Source: CAIWHR01 sp963734055 (lineage in GTDB: Bacteria; Pseudomonadota; Gammaproteobacteria; Burkholderiales; Casimicrobiaceae). Taken from it: DNA of 64,000 bases. This document shows, piece after piece, positions 7,968 to 15,389 of this stretch. The stretch's first letter is position 1; the number at the start of each line of letters is the position of its first letter. The stretch lies in contig CAVTFQ010000008.1 in assembly GCA_963734055.1 (NCBI GenBank), positions 1 to 64,000 of the forward strand, given 5' to 3'. A model generated the notes under the pieces. The model was not told the DNA's origin and ran no database searches. It worked only from the letters and a program-made list of their open reading frames with translations. Position numbers and translations under genes: made by a program.

Positions 7968-9298
7968 CAGTTGAGCTCTTCCAGCCGGATCCGTACGACC
8001 TTGCCGTCGACCGTCGGCAGCGCCTCGATCTTCGCGATCGCATCGACCACCCGCTTCTCGATCGTCCGGTGGGTGAGCAGGATGATGTCGGTCTGCTCCT
8101 CGCCTTCCGGCGGCTCCTTCTGGATCATCGCGTCGATCGAGATCTCGCGGTCGGCGAGGATCCGCGTGATGTCGGCGAGGACGCCGGGGCGATCCTGCAC
8201 GCGCATCCGCAGGTAATAGCTCGTCTCGACCTCGCCGATCGGCAGGAACGGCGTGTCCGAGAGCTGGTCCGGCTGGAACGCGAGGTGCGGCACCCGGTGC
8301 TCCGGGTCCGCCGTGTGCATCCGCGTCACGTCGACCAGGTCCGCGATCACCGCGCTCGCCGTCGGCTCCGCGCCCGCGCCGGCGCCGTAGTACATCGTCG
8401 GACCGACCGCGTCGCCCTTGACCAGCACCGCGTTCATGACGCCCTCGACGTTCGCAATCAGCCGCCTCGTTGGAATCAGCGTCGGATGCACGCGCAGCTC
8501 GATGCCGGCCTTCGTCCGTCGGGTGATCCCGAGGAGCTTGATCCGGTAGCCCAGCTCCTCCGCGTAGCGGAGGTCCTCGCGCGTGAGCTTCGAGATGCCT
8601 TCGGTATAGACCTTGTCGAACTGCATCGGGACGCCGAATGCGATCGCCGACATGATCGTGAGCTTGTGCGCGGCGTCGATGCCCTCGATGTCGAACGTGG
8701 GGTCGGCTTCCGCGTAGCCGCGCGCCTGCGCGTCCGCGAGCGCCGCGTCGAAGGACTCGCCCTTGCTGCGCATCTCGGACAGGATGAAGTTCGACGTGCC
8801 GTTGATGATCCCGGCGATCCACTCGATGCGGTTCGCGGTCAGGCCCTCGCGCAGCGCCTTGATGATCGGAATTCCGCCGGCGACCGCACCCTCGAACGCG
8901 ACCATGACGCCCTTCGCATGCGCGGCGGCGAAGATCTCGTTGCCGTGGCGCGCGAGCAGCGCCTTGTTCGCGGTGACGACGTGCTTGCCCCGGCCGATCG
9001 CCTCCAGGATGAACGTGCGCGCGGGCTCGAGGCCGCCGATCAGCTCGACGACGATGTCGATGGCAGGATTCGCGAGCACGTCCGCCGCGTCCGCGCTCAC
9101 CGCGACGCCGGACGCCCCGCGCACGAGCTCGCGCGCACGGTCGACCGCCTTGTCCGCGATCTGCGTGATGCGGATCGGCCGGCCGGCGCGGCGCGTGATC
9201 TCCCCGGCGTTGCGCGAGAGCACGGTCCACGTGCCGAGACCGACGGTGCCGATCCCGAGCAGTCCGACCTGCAGCGGTTTCAGCGTTCCGTTGGCCAT
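7967..9298 (-). CDS. hom: Homoserine dehydrogenase
   Basis: Reduces aspartate semialdehyde to homoserine, the branch point to threonine and methionine. At 443 aa it is the monofunctional type, without an aspartokinase domain. The N-terminal nucleotide-binding loop is VGLLGIGTVGLGT (residues 11-23). The catalytic core includes ANKALLARHG and the motif GYAEADPTFDIEGIDAAHKL. A C-terminal ACT domain (about 350-430, PGVLADITRILADREISIDA) is expected to bind threonine for feedback inhibition. It overlaps thrC by one base and lies 127 bp downstream of alaC, with a degenerate repeat element in that gap. Confidence 0.97.
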   Translation of the reverse strand: MANGTLKPLQVGLLGIGTVGLGTWTVLSRNAGEITRRAGRPIRITQIADKAVDRARELVRGASGVAVSADAADVLANPAIDIVVELIGGLEPARTFILEAIGRGKHVVTANKALLARHGNEIFAAAHAKGVMVAFEGAVAGGIPIIKALREGLTANRIEWIAGIINGTSNFILSEMRSKGESFDAALADAQARGYAEADPTFDIEGIDAAHKLTIMSAIAFGVPMQFDKVYTEGISKLTREDLRYAEELGYRIKLLGITRRTKAGIELRVHPTLIPTRRLIANVEGVMNAVLVKGDAVGPTMYYGAGAGAEPTASAVIADLVDVTRMHTADPEHRVPHLAFQPDQLSDTPFLPIGEVETSYYLRMRVQDRPGVLADITRILADREISIDAMIQKEPPEGEEQTDIILLTHRTIEKRVVDAIAKIEALPTVDGKVVRIRLEELN

Positions 9299-9314
9299 CT
9301 TCGCCCTTTCGCTT

Positions 9315-9415
9315 GTCGTCCCCGCGGAGGCGCGGACCCGGTGTCGTTCGCCGAAAGACGCTGGATTTCCGCCGGAGCCTGACCTCGAGTGGGGTAATCG
9401 GGGGCGGGAATGACG
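9315..9415 (-). repeat. Degenerate two-hairpin repeat (GTCATTCCCGCG family)
   Basis: The gap between alaC and hom contains a decayed, inverted relative of the element at 20793-20885. It runs from GTCGTCCCCGCGGAGGCG through GACGCTGGATTTCCGCC to GGGCGGGAATGACGA. The outer ends (CGTCCCCGCGGAGG and GCGGGAATGACG) match the other copy in reverse; the middle has drifted. It sits inside the presumed alaC-hom-thrC transcript. Confidence 0.6.
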
Positions 9416-9425
9416 ATCCGCCTGG

Positions 9426-10625
9426 TCACAGCAATCCGTCCTTCCTGAACATGTCCTTGATGCCGCGAACGGCCTGCCGCGTGCGGTTCTCGTTCTCGAT
9501 CATCGCGAAGCGCACGTACCCGTCGCCGAACTCGCCGAAGCCGACGCCCGGCGACACCGACACCTTCGCCTGTGCCAGGAGCTTCTTCGTGAACTCGAGC
9601 GAGCCCAACGAACGGTACGCCTCCGGAATCCTGGCCCACACGTACATCGACGCCTTCGGCACGTCGACCGGCCAGCCGGCCTCGTGCAGGCCCTTCACGA
9701 GCACGTCGCGCCGGCGCTGGTAGTTCATCGCGATCGCGTTCACGCAATCCTGCGGGCCTTCGAGCGCGGCGATCGCCGCGACCTGGATCGGCGTGAAGGT
9801 GCCGTAATCGTGATAGCCCTTGATCCGCGACAGCGCGTAGACGAGCTCCCTGTTGCCGACCATGAAGCCGATCCGCCAGCCGGCCATGTTGTAGCTCTTC
9901 GACATCGTGAAGAACTCGACGGCGACGTCGCGCGCGCCGGGCACCTGCATGATGGAGGGCGCCTTCCAGCCGTCGAACGTGATGTCCGCGTAGGCGAGGT
10001 CGTGCACGACCCAGATGCCGTGCTCCCGGGCGAGCGCGACGATCTTCTCGAAGAACGGCAGCTCGACGCACTGCGCCGTCGGGTTGGACGGGAAGTTCAG
10101 GATCAGCATCCGCGGCTTGGGGAAGCTCGTGTGAATCGCCGTCTCGAGCTCGGCGAAGAAATCGCCGTCGGGCGTGATCGGCACGTGCCGGATGTCGCCA
10201 CCGGCGATCACGGGACCGTAGATGTGGATCGGGTAGCTCGGGTTCGGCACGAGCACCGTGTCGCCGCGATTCAGCGTGGCGAGCGCGAGGTGCGCGATCC
10301 CCTCCTTCGAGCCGATCGTGACGATCGCCTCGGTCTCGGGGTCGAACTCGACGCCGTAGCGCCGCTGGTACCAGTGGCAGATCGCGCGCCGCAGTCGCGG
10401 AATGCCTTTCGAGACGGAGTAGCCGTGCGTGTCGGGGCGCCCGACCGTTTCGACGAGCTTGTCGACGATGTGCTTCGGCGTCGGCCCGTCGGGATTGCCC
10501 ATCCCGAAGTCGATGATGTCCTCGCCCCGGCGGCGCGCCGCCATCTTGAGCTCGGTCGTGATGTTGAAGACGTACGGCGGCAAGCGCTTCAGGCGCTCGA
10601 ACTCGGTACCGGGGGAGGGAGACAT
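9426..10625 (-). CDS. alaC: Alanine aminotransferase AlaC
   Basis: A fold-type I PLP aminotransferase of 399 aa, nearly collinear with E. coli AlaC, which makes alanine from pyruvate and glutamate. Conserved stretches are PPYVFNITTELKMAARRRGE, FGMGNPDGPTP, the substrate region NPSYPIHIYG, NPTAQCVE and the PLP lysine in SKSYNMAGW (Lys243). ATG 10625 follows GAAGG by about seven bases. It is the first gene of the alaC-hom-thrC array; the same order is familiar from betaproteobacteria, where the enzyme is sometimes labelled only as an aminotransferase. Confidence 0.94.
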   Translation of the reverse strand: MSPSPGTEFERLKRLPPYVFNITTELKMAARRRGEDIIDFGMGNPDGPTPKHIVDKLVETVGRPDTHGYSVSKGIPRLRRAICHWYQRRYGVEFDPETEAIVTIGSKEGIAHLALATLNRGDTVLVPNPSYPIHIYGPVIAGGDIRHVPITPDGDFFAELETAIHTSFPKPRMLILNFPSNPTAQCVELPFFEKIVALAREHGIWVVHDLAYADITFDGWKAPSIMQVPGARDVAVEFFTMSKSYNMAGWRIGFMVGNRELVYALSRIKGYHDYGTFTPIQVAAIAALEGPQDCVNAIAMNYQRRRDVLVKGLHEAGWPVDVPKASMYVWARIPEAYRSLGSLEFTKKLLAQAKVSVSPGVGFGEFGDGYVRFAMIENENRTRQAVRGIKDMFRKDGLL

Positions 10626-10687
10626 GCGGAGCCTTCGGCGTAAGCGCCCGGAACCGTCCGAGCGACGTAAAGGTGAACGAGCGTAGA

Positions 10688-10716
10688 ATCGTAACTGATT
10701 TAAATACTTACCGCAA
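10688..10716 (-). promoter_or_regulatory. Sigma-70 promoter for alaC-hom-thrC
   Basis: TTGCGG (10711-10716) and TACGAT (10688-10693) on the minus strand are spaced by 17 bases within the only AT-rich patch of this gap. The predicted start gives a leader of about 55 bases before the alaC ATG. No leader peptide or attenuator was recognised. Confidence 0.6.
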
Positions 10717-10879
10717 TGCATCAAATCGTTCAAGCGACGCCGATCCCTTTTCGCGTTGGACCGTCGCCGAGATCGCGACGGTCAACGCTGAAAAGGAGAT
10801 CGGCCCATTGGATGGCTGCGCACCGCGCGTGCTGCGACCACCTCTTGCGCGTCGGGCGCCGCTCCCGCATCTACGCGCA

Positions 10880-11245
10880 ATGAAATTCCATCTGTCGACG
10901 CCTGCGGGCAACGTCGTCACCGCGCAGGGCGAGGGCTGGGTGCGGGTCGGCACGCAGGAGTATCGCTCCCCCATCGTGCTGCTCGCGGATGCAATCGTCG
11001 AAGGCTTCGCCCCCGAGGGCTTCGACGCGCTGACCGAAGGCGACTTCACAGCGCTGCTCGCCCACTCGCCCGAGGTCGTGCTCCTCGGCACCGGAGCGTC
11101 GCTGCGCTTTCCGCACCCGCGTCTCACGCGCGCGCTGGCCGAGGCAGGGGTCGGGGTCGAAGTGATGGACACGGCGGCGGCGTGCCGCACGTTCAACATC
11201 CTCGCGGCCGACGGCCGCAGGGTCGTCGCAGCACTGTTGCTATAG
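10880..11245 (+). CDS. Mth938-like (DUF498) domain protein
   Basis: A 121-aa single-domain protein of the Mth938/NDUFAF3 family, present in most proteobacteria and related to mitochondrial complex I assembly factor 3. Bacterial function is not established. Typical features are the HLSTPAGNVVTAQGEGWVRV start, the central LLGTGASLRFPHP motif and a VEVMDTAAACRTFNILAADG stretch ending in RRVVAALLL. The ATG at 10880 fits the family start; the frame is open further upstream but without family sequence. It is transcribed away from alaC. Confidence 0.85.
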   Translation: MKFHLSTPAGNVVTAQGEGWVRVGTQEYRSPIVLLADAIVEGFAPEGFDALTEGDFTALLAHSPEVVLLGTGASLRFPHPRLTRALAEAGVGVEVMDTAAACRTFNILAADGRRVVAALLL

Positions 11246-11292
11246 ATGTGATGGTTGCCGTCCGTTCGGTCGGCGTCTGAGGCGTCATCGCG

Positions 11293-11322
11293 GCGGGGAC
11301 CAGGTTGACGCTGAATCCCCGC
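11293..11322. terminator. Possible terminator hairpin in convergent gap
   Basis: GCGGGGA at 11293-11299 pairs with TCCCCGC at 11316-11322 around a 16-base loop. It lies between the convergent Mth938-like and S9 peptidase genes. The sequence resembles half of the two-hairpin element at 20793-20885 but lacks a T run, so the call is weak. Confidence 0.35.
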
Positions 11323-11335
11323 GGCGCGACGGGCC

Positions 11336-13516
11336 TCAATGCAACGCCGGCTGGAATCCCGCAACCCCGAACTGCCAGAACAGGAACGCCAGCGTGTCGG
11401 CGCGCTCCTCGTATTGCGATTTCTTGGTCGAGCCGAAGCCGTGCCCCGCGTCGTAGTCGATGCGCAGGAGGATCGGCTTGCCGCTGGTCGACGCCGCCTG
11501 CAGGCGCGCCGCCATCTTTCCCGCTTGCCAGGCGTCGACCCGCGGGTCGTTGATGCCGGTCGTGAGCAGGACCGCCGGATACTTCGTGCCATCCTTGACG
11601 TGGTGGAAGCTGCTCATCGCATAGAGCCCCTTGAAGCCGTCTTCTTCCTTCACCGTTCCGAATTCGGGAATGTTCGGGACGCCGTTGGACGAGAACTCCA
11701 TCCGCAGCAGGTCCGACACCGGGACCTCGTCGATGGCGGCGCCGAAGAGGTCGGGGCGCTCCGTGATCGAGCGGCCGACGAAGATTCCGCCGGCGCTGCC
11801 GCCCATGATCGCCATCCTTGCGGGCGAAGTGTACTTGTGCTCGACCAGCCATTCGCCGCACGCAATCGCGTCGTTCCACGTGTTGGGCTTGGTGAACTTG
11901 TAGCCGGCCTTGTGCCAGTCCTCGCCGTATTCGCCCCCGCCACGCACGTGGGCCACCGCCAGGATGCCGCCGCGGTTGAACCACGGCAGGAACGTCGGGC
12001 GATAGAAGGGCGTCTGCGAAATGCCGTACGCACCGTACCCGTAGAGGATCGTCGGATTGCTGCCGTCGAGCTTGAGGCCCTTCCTGTGCACGATCGAAAG
12101 TGGAACCAGCGTTCCGTCCTTCGCCTTCACCTTCACTTCGGTCGAGGTCAGGTCGGGCGGATTGTCGTACTTCCCTTGCGGCTGCAACCCGGTGTCGCGG
12201 ACCTTGCCCGCCTTCGGATCGTAGGCGAAGTAACCGCCGTAGCGTGTCCAGCCGCCGAGATTGAAGACGGCGCCCGGCCGGCGCGGATCGGTCGCGAGCC
12301 CGTCGACGTCGCCGGGAAACGGCAGGTGGATCATCGACGGCTTCGCGCCCGCGGCGTAGCCGACCTTCAGGAAATCGCTCACGCCGCCGTTCATGCGCCG
12401 CACGTACAGCGCATCCCTGGCAGCGGCGATGCCGGTGATCACGGCGTCGCTTGCCGGCACGACCTCGCGAGCAGCGCCGAGATCCGGCTTGGCAAATGAG
12501 ACGCTGATGACCTTGAAACGCGAAGCGTTCTTGTGGGTGAGGAGGTAGAGATCCTCGTCCATGACGTCGAAGGCCGTCACGTCGTCGGCCGTGTCCACGA
12601 CCCTCACCCACGGCGTCTTGTCGCCGGCGAGCGAGGCAACGGATGCGGCGTAGAGCCTGAATTCGTTCTGCACGCCGTTGATCACGAGCCCGATCACGTA
12701 CTTCGAGCCCACGGGATTGACGACGATCGGGATCTCGGGCGCGCCGATGGCAATGGCCGGCGCGAGCCCCGCGCCGAGGAGCGGCGTGTCTTCCTCCGGG
12801 TTCTTGCCGAGCACGTGGAGGTAGGCCCGGGAATTGACGTACTTGTCGGTCGCCGGTGCGTTCGCCGCCAGCTTCTGCAATCGGTTGTAGAGCAAACGGC
12901 CATCGGCGAGCCAGGACGGGGAGCCGAAGTTGGCGCGGTCGATCACGTCTCCGGTTTCCTTGCCGCTCGCGACTTCGATCACGTGCAGCACGCTCTCTTC
13001 GGAGCCGCCCACCGACACGCCGTAGGCGAGGTACTTGTTGTCCGGCGATGCGGCGAAGTAGTCGATCGCGTTGTGCTTGCCTTCCGGCGCAGGCAGCTTC
13101 TCAGGGTCGACGAGCAGACGCTCCTCGCCGCCGGCAGCCTCGCGCACGTACAGCTTCGCGATGTTTTCGTCTGCCCTGCGCTTGAGGTAGTAGAACAGCT
13201 CCCCGGTGGGCTGCACGGAAGTGACCCGGGCCGGCGCCGCGTCCCCGAACCGGGTGACCTCTTCGAGAATAACGTCGCGCTGTGGAATCTTCGCAAGCAC
13301 CGCTTTCGTGTACGCGGCCTGGGCTCTCAGCCAGTCGGCGACCTCGGGACTCTTGATATCCTCCATGTATCGGTACGGATCACTGACCGTGGTTCCGAAA
13401 TAGGTGTCGGTCGCATTCTTGACGGGCGCTACGGGCGGCGCCGTCTGCGCGAGGGCAAGCGCCGTTAGGCAGGTGAGCGCGATGCCGGTCGGCACGCGAT
13501 ACAGGTGGGCAGGCAT
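11336..13516 (-). CDS. Secreted prolyl oligopeptidase (S9A family)
   Basis: A serine peptidase of 726 aa cleaving short peptides, probably after proline, in the periplasm. An N-terminal signal peptide (ALTCLTALALAQTA) is followed by the seven-bladed propeller, which begins with the family motif VSDPYRYMED, and then the alpha/beta-hydrolase domain. The triad is Ser in GGSAGG (about residue 574), Asp in NDPRVD (about 658) and His in DAGHGFG (about 692). HVRGGGEYGEDWH is the usual S9A signature. GGAG lies eight bases before the ATG. It is a single gene, convergent with the Mth938-like gene. Confidence 0.93.
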   Translation of the reverse strand: MPAHLYRVPTGIALTCLTALALAQTAPPVAPVKNATDTYFGTTVSDPYRYMEDIKSPEVADWLRAQAAYTKAVLAKIPQRDVILEEVTRFGDAAPARVTSVQPTGELFYYLKRRADENIAKLYVREAAGGEERLLVDPEKLPAPEGKHNAIDYFAASPDNKYLAYGVSVGGSEESVLHVIEVASGKETGDVIDRANFGSPSWLADGRLLYNRLQKLAANAPATDKYVNSRAYLHVLGKNPEEDTPLLGAGLAPAIAIGAPEIPIVVNPVGSKYVIGLVINGVQNEFRLYAASVASLAGDKTPWVRVVDTADDVTAFDVMDEDLYLLTHKNASRFKVISVSFAKPDLGAAREVVPASDAVITGIAAARDALYVRRMNGGVSDFLKVGYAAGAKPSMIHLPFPGDVDGLATDPRRPGAVFNLGGWTRYGGYFAYDPKAGKVRDTGLQPQGKYDNPPDLTSTEVKVKAKDGTLVPLSIVHRKGLKLDGSNPTILYGYGAYGISQTPFYRPTFLPWFNRGGILAVAHVRGGGEYGEDWHKAGYKFTKPNTWNDAIACGEWLVEHKYTSPARMAIMGGSAGGIFVGRSITERPDLFGAAIDEVPVSDLLRMEFSSNGVPNIPEFGTVKEEDGFKGLYAMSSFHHVKDGTKYPAVLLTTGINDPRVDAWQAGKMAARLQAASTSGKPILLRIDYDAGHGFGSTKKSQYEERADTLAFLFWQFGVAGFQPALH

Positions 13517-13658
13517 CGGGGGACTCCGGAAACGGGGAGGAGCGCGCGATTATGCCAACGCTGCGCAGCTACGGCCATCGCGCAGCGATATCCGGCCGCC
13601 CGGCCGGACAAAGCGCGGCCGGAACGGACCGCCGGCGGCCGGGGGCGACGAGCCGCGA

Positions 13659-14102
13659 TCAGAGCGCGTCGGTCACGAGCACGCGCCCTTTCGCGCCGAC
13701 GGCGGTCTGGCCGTCCGCGCCCTTGATCCGCCCCCGCAATTCGACGACGTCGCCCTTGAGGCGGGCGTTCGGCGTCACCTTCACCACCATCCACTCGAGC
13801 CGGATCGTCTCGTCGGCAAACACGGGCCGACGGAACTTCTGCCAGAACTCGAGCCCGAGCATCGCGCCCCGCTTCGAGAAGTGGGCGGCGGTCAGCGCGA
13901 GCAAGAGCGCGGTCGTGTGCGGGCCGCTCGCGATCAGCCGGCCGAAGCGCGTGGTCGCCGCGTGCTCGGGATCGTGATGGACCGGGTTGTCGTCGCCGAC
14001 GACGCGTGCGAACGAGGCCACCTGCTCCGGCGTCAGCGTGACCTCGGAGGAAAAGCGCTCGCCGGGGCGGGCACGCGCGTTATCGCTGGACCTGGCAGCC
14101 AT
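13659..14102 (-). CDS. MaoC-like hydratase
   Basis: A 147-aa single hot-dog domain protein of the MaoC dehydratase family ((R)-specific enoyl-CoA hydratase type). The active-site Asp and His fall in VVGDDNPVHHDPEHA, followed by ASGPHTTALL. ATG 14102 is chosen because GAGG lies four bases upstream; an upstream in-frame ATG at 14144 lacks this and lies inside a MITE. The natural substrate cannot be told from sequence. The MITE pair begins only seven bases upstream of the ATG, so its promoter must lie within or beyond those elements. Confidence 0.88.
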   Translation of the reverse strand: MAARSSDNARARPGERFSSEVTLTPEQVASFARVVGDDNPVHHDPEHAATTRFGRLIASGPHTTALLLALTAAHFSKRGAMLGLEFWQKFRRPVFADETIRLEWMVVKVTPNARLKGDVVELRGRIKGADGQTAVGAKGRVLVTDAL

Positions 14103-14109
14103 GTGACCT

Positions 14110-14266
14110 CTAGCAGTTCGTTGAAATTCGACCTTGTACGTCAATGACGCGAAACTGCGACCTCATAAAACGATCTCAGAGCGATTATTTTTCGCGCCGA
14201 GGGATCCGCGACCCCCAAAAGGGCCTCTGTTTGGCTACCGCGTTTCATTTTTCAACGAACTGCTAG
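14110..14266. mobile_element. MITE-like element 1 (17 bp terminal inverted repeats)
   Basis: A 157-bp noncoding element bounded by perfect 17-bp inverted repeats: CTAGCAGTTCGTTGAAA at 14110-14126 and its complement at 14250-14266. The interior has no gene and is more AT-rich in its first half than the surroundings. The four outermost bases at each end are CTAG. It has the size and form of a non-autonomous miniature element; no parent transposase was recognised here. Confidence 0.8.
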
Positions 14267-14440
14267 TGGCCTGTAACGGGGGAATCGATAGTGTCTGGCT
14301 TGCTCTTCGCGCCGATGGCTTCGTTGCCCTTGCTCGCAAGGGGCTCGACCATGGCTTCGCAACGGCGCCTTGCACTCGGCGCGAATAGCGGCGCCATAGC
14401 ATATCCGTTCGCTACCGCTTCCCCCGTTACAGGCCACTAG
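14263..14440. mobile_element. MITE-like element 2 (22 bp terminal inverted repeats)
   Basis: A 178-bp element with perfect 22-bp inverted repeats at 14263-14284 and 14419-14440, beginning CTAGTGGCCTGTAACGGGGG. The similarity continues imperfectly for about nine more bases. Its left CTAG (14263-14266) is also the right CTAG of element 1, so the two adjoin exactly. An inner palindrome CCCTTGCTCGCAAGGG lies near its centre. Its right CTAG contains the stop codon of the neighbouring methyltransferase gene. Confidence 0.8.
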
Positions 14441-15309
14441 CCGGGGTTGCGGGCGGTGACGGTCCACGAGCTCGATGGCAGCACGATCGACCCGTCGTCC
14501 TGCCGGTAGCGGGCAATTTCGACCTCCAGCGCGCGCTCGATCTCGTCCCGGCGTCGCTCCGCTTGCGCGCCCGCCTCGCGAACGATCTCGCCCGCGGGAC
14601 CGAGCGCCATCTGGAAGTCGATCGCCTGCTCGACGTCGCGCCCGACCATCACCGGGCCGTCGACCCGCGCAAAGCTCGCGTCGACGAACCCCGCGGCTTT
14701 CAGCTGCGCGCTCACGACGTCGGGATTGGCCATCGAGAACGGCCCCGGCCCGCAGGTGGCCGCGTTCTCGCCGGGCGGCGGCAGGAACTGCAGCACGACG
14801 CGCTTCGCCACGCCGACCCACGGATTGTCGTCGATCGTCCGCCAGACGATGAAGACGAGCCTTCCGCCGGGCTTGAGGCTGGTCCGGACATTGCGCATCG
14901 CGGCGACGGGGTTCGAGAAGAACATCATCCCGAAGCGCGAGAAACAGAGGTCGAACTCGGGCGCGAAGCGATGGGTCTGGACGTCGCCCTCGACGAAGCG
15001 CACGTTGTCGAGACCCGCCGCGCGCGCGTCCGCGCGCCCCTTTTCCAGGAATGCGCGACAGCAGTCGAGGCCGAGCACCGAGCCTTGGGGGCCGGTCATG
15101 CGCGCGAGCTCGATCGCGGTATCGCCCCACCCGCAGCCGACGTCGACGATGCTCGAGCCGCGCGTCACGTCGAGCGTCCGGAACGGTACCCGACTGTGCA
15201 ACGAGAGCCCTTCCACCAGGATGTTGCGGAAACGCTCGAACTTCTCGACGAGCACGTCGTTCCAGAACGCGGTGAACTCGTCGTTCGTGCCCGTTTCGAC
15301 TTCGTTCAT
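14437..15309 (-). CDS. Class I SAM-dependent methyltransferase
   Basis: A 290-aa methyltransferase of the UbiE/Methyltransf_11 type. Motif I is IVDVGCGWGDTAIELA (about residues 55-70), followed by an acidic LGLDCC strand, VRFVEGDVQTHRF, and DLCFSRFGMMFF, then PGGRLVFIVWR. GAGG lies five bases before the ATG. The TAG stop is made by the CTAG end of MITE 2, so the last residues may differ from relatives without the insertion. Substrate is unknown; sequences of this sort are often annotated near quinone or small-molecule methylases, with no support here beyond the fold. Confidence 0.82.
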   Translation of the reverse strand: MNEVETGTNDEFTAFWNDVLVEKFERFRNILVEGLSLHSRVPFRTLDVTRGSSIVDVGCGWGDTAIELARMTGPQGSVLGLDCCRAFLEKGRADARAAGLDNVRFVEGDVQTHRFAPEFDLCFSRFGMMFFSNPVAAMRNVRTSLKPGGRLVFIVWRTIDDNPWVGVAKRVVLQFLPPPGENAATCGPGPFSMANPDVVSAQLKAAGFVDASFARVDGPVMVGRDVEQAIDFQMALGPAGEIVREAGAQAERRRDEIERALEVEIARYRQDDGSIVLPSSSWTVTARNPG

Positions 15310-15389
15310 GGGGGCCTCGGGAATGCGAGTCGCCAAGCCTACCCCGGTCGCGTCCGGCGGAAAAGCGGCCTTCGCCCTGCTTCGCGCCG

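Noticed and set aside
10626..10879. A toxin-antitoxin or leader peptide gene upstream of alaC
   Set aside because: Only short frames with biased composition are present; the promoter-like sequence explains the AT-rich patch.
14134..14388. Small open frame across the two MITEs
   Set aside because: It spans the junction of two independent elements and has no recognisable sequence.
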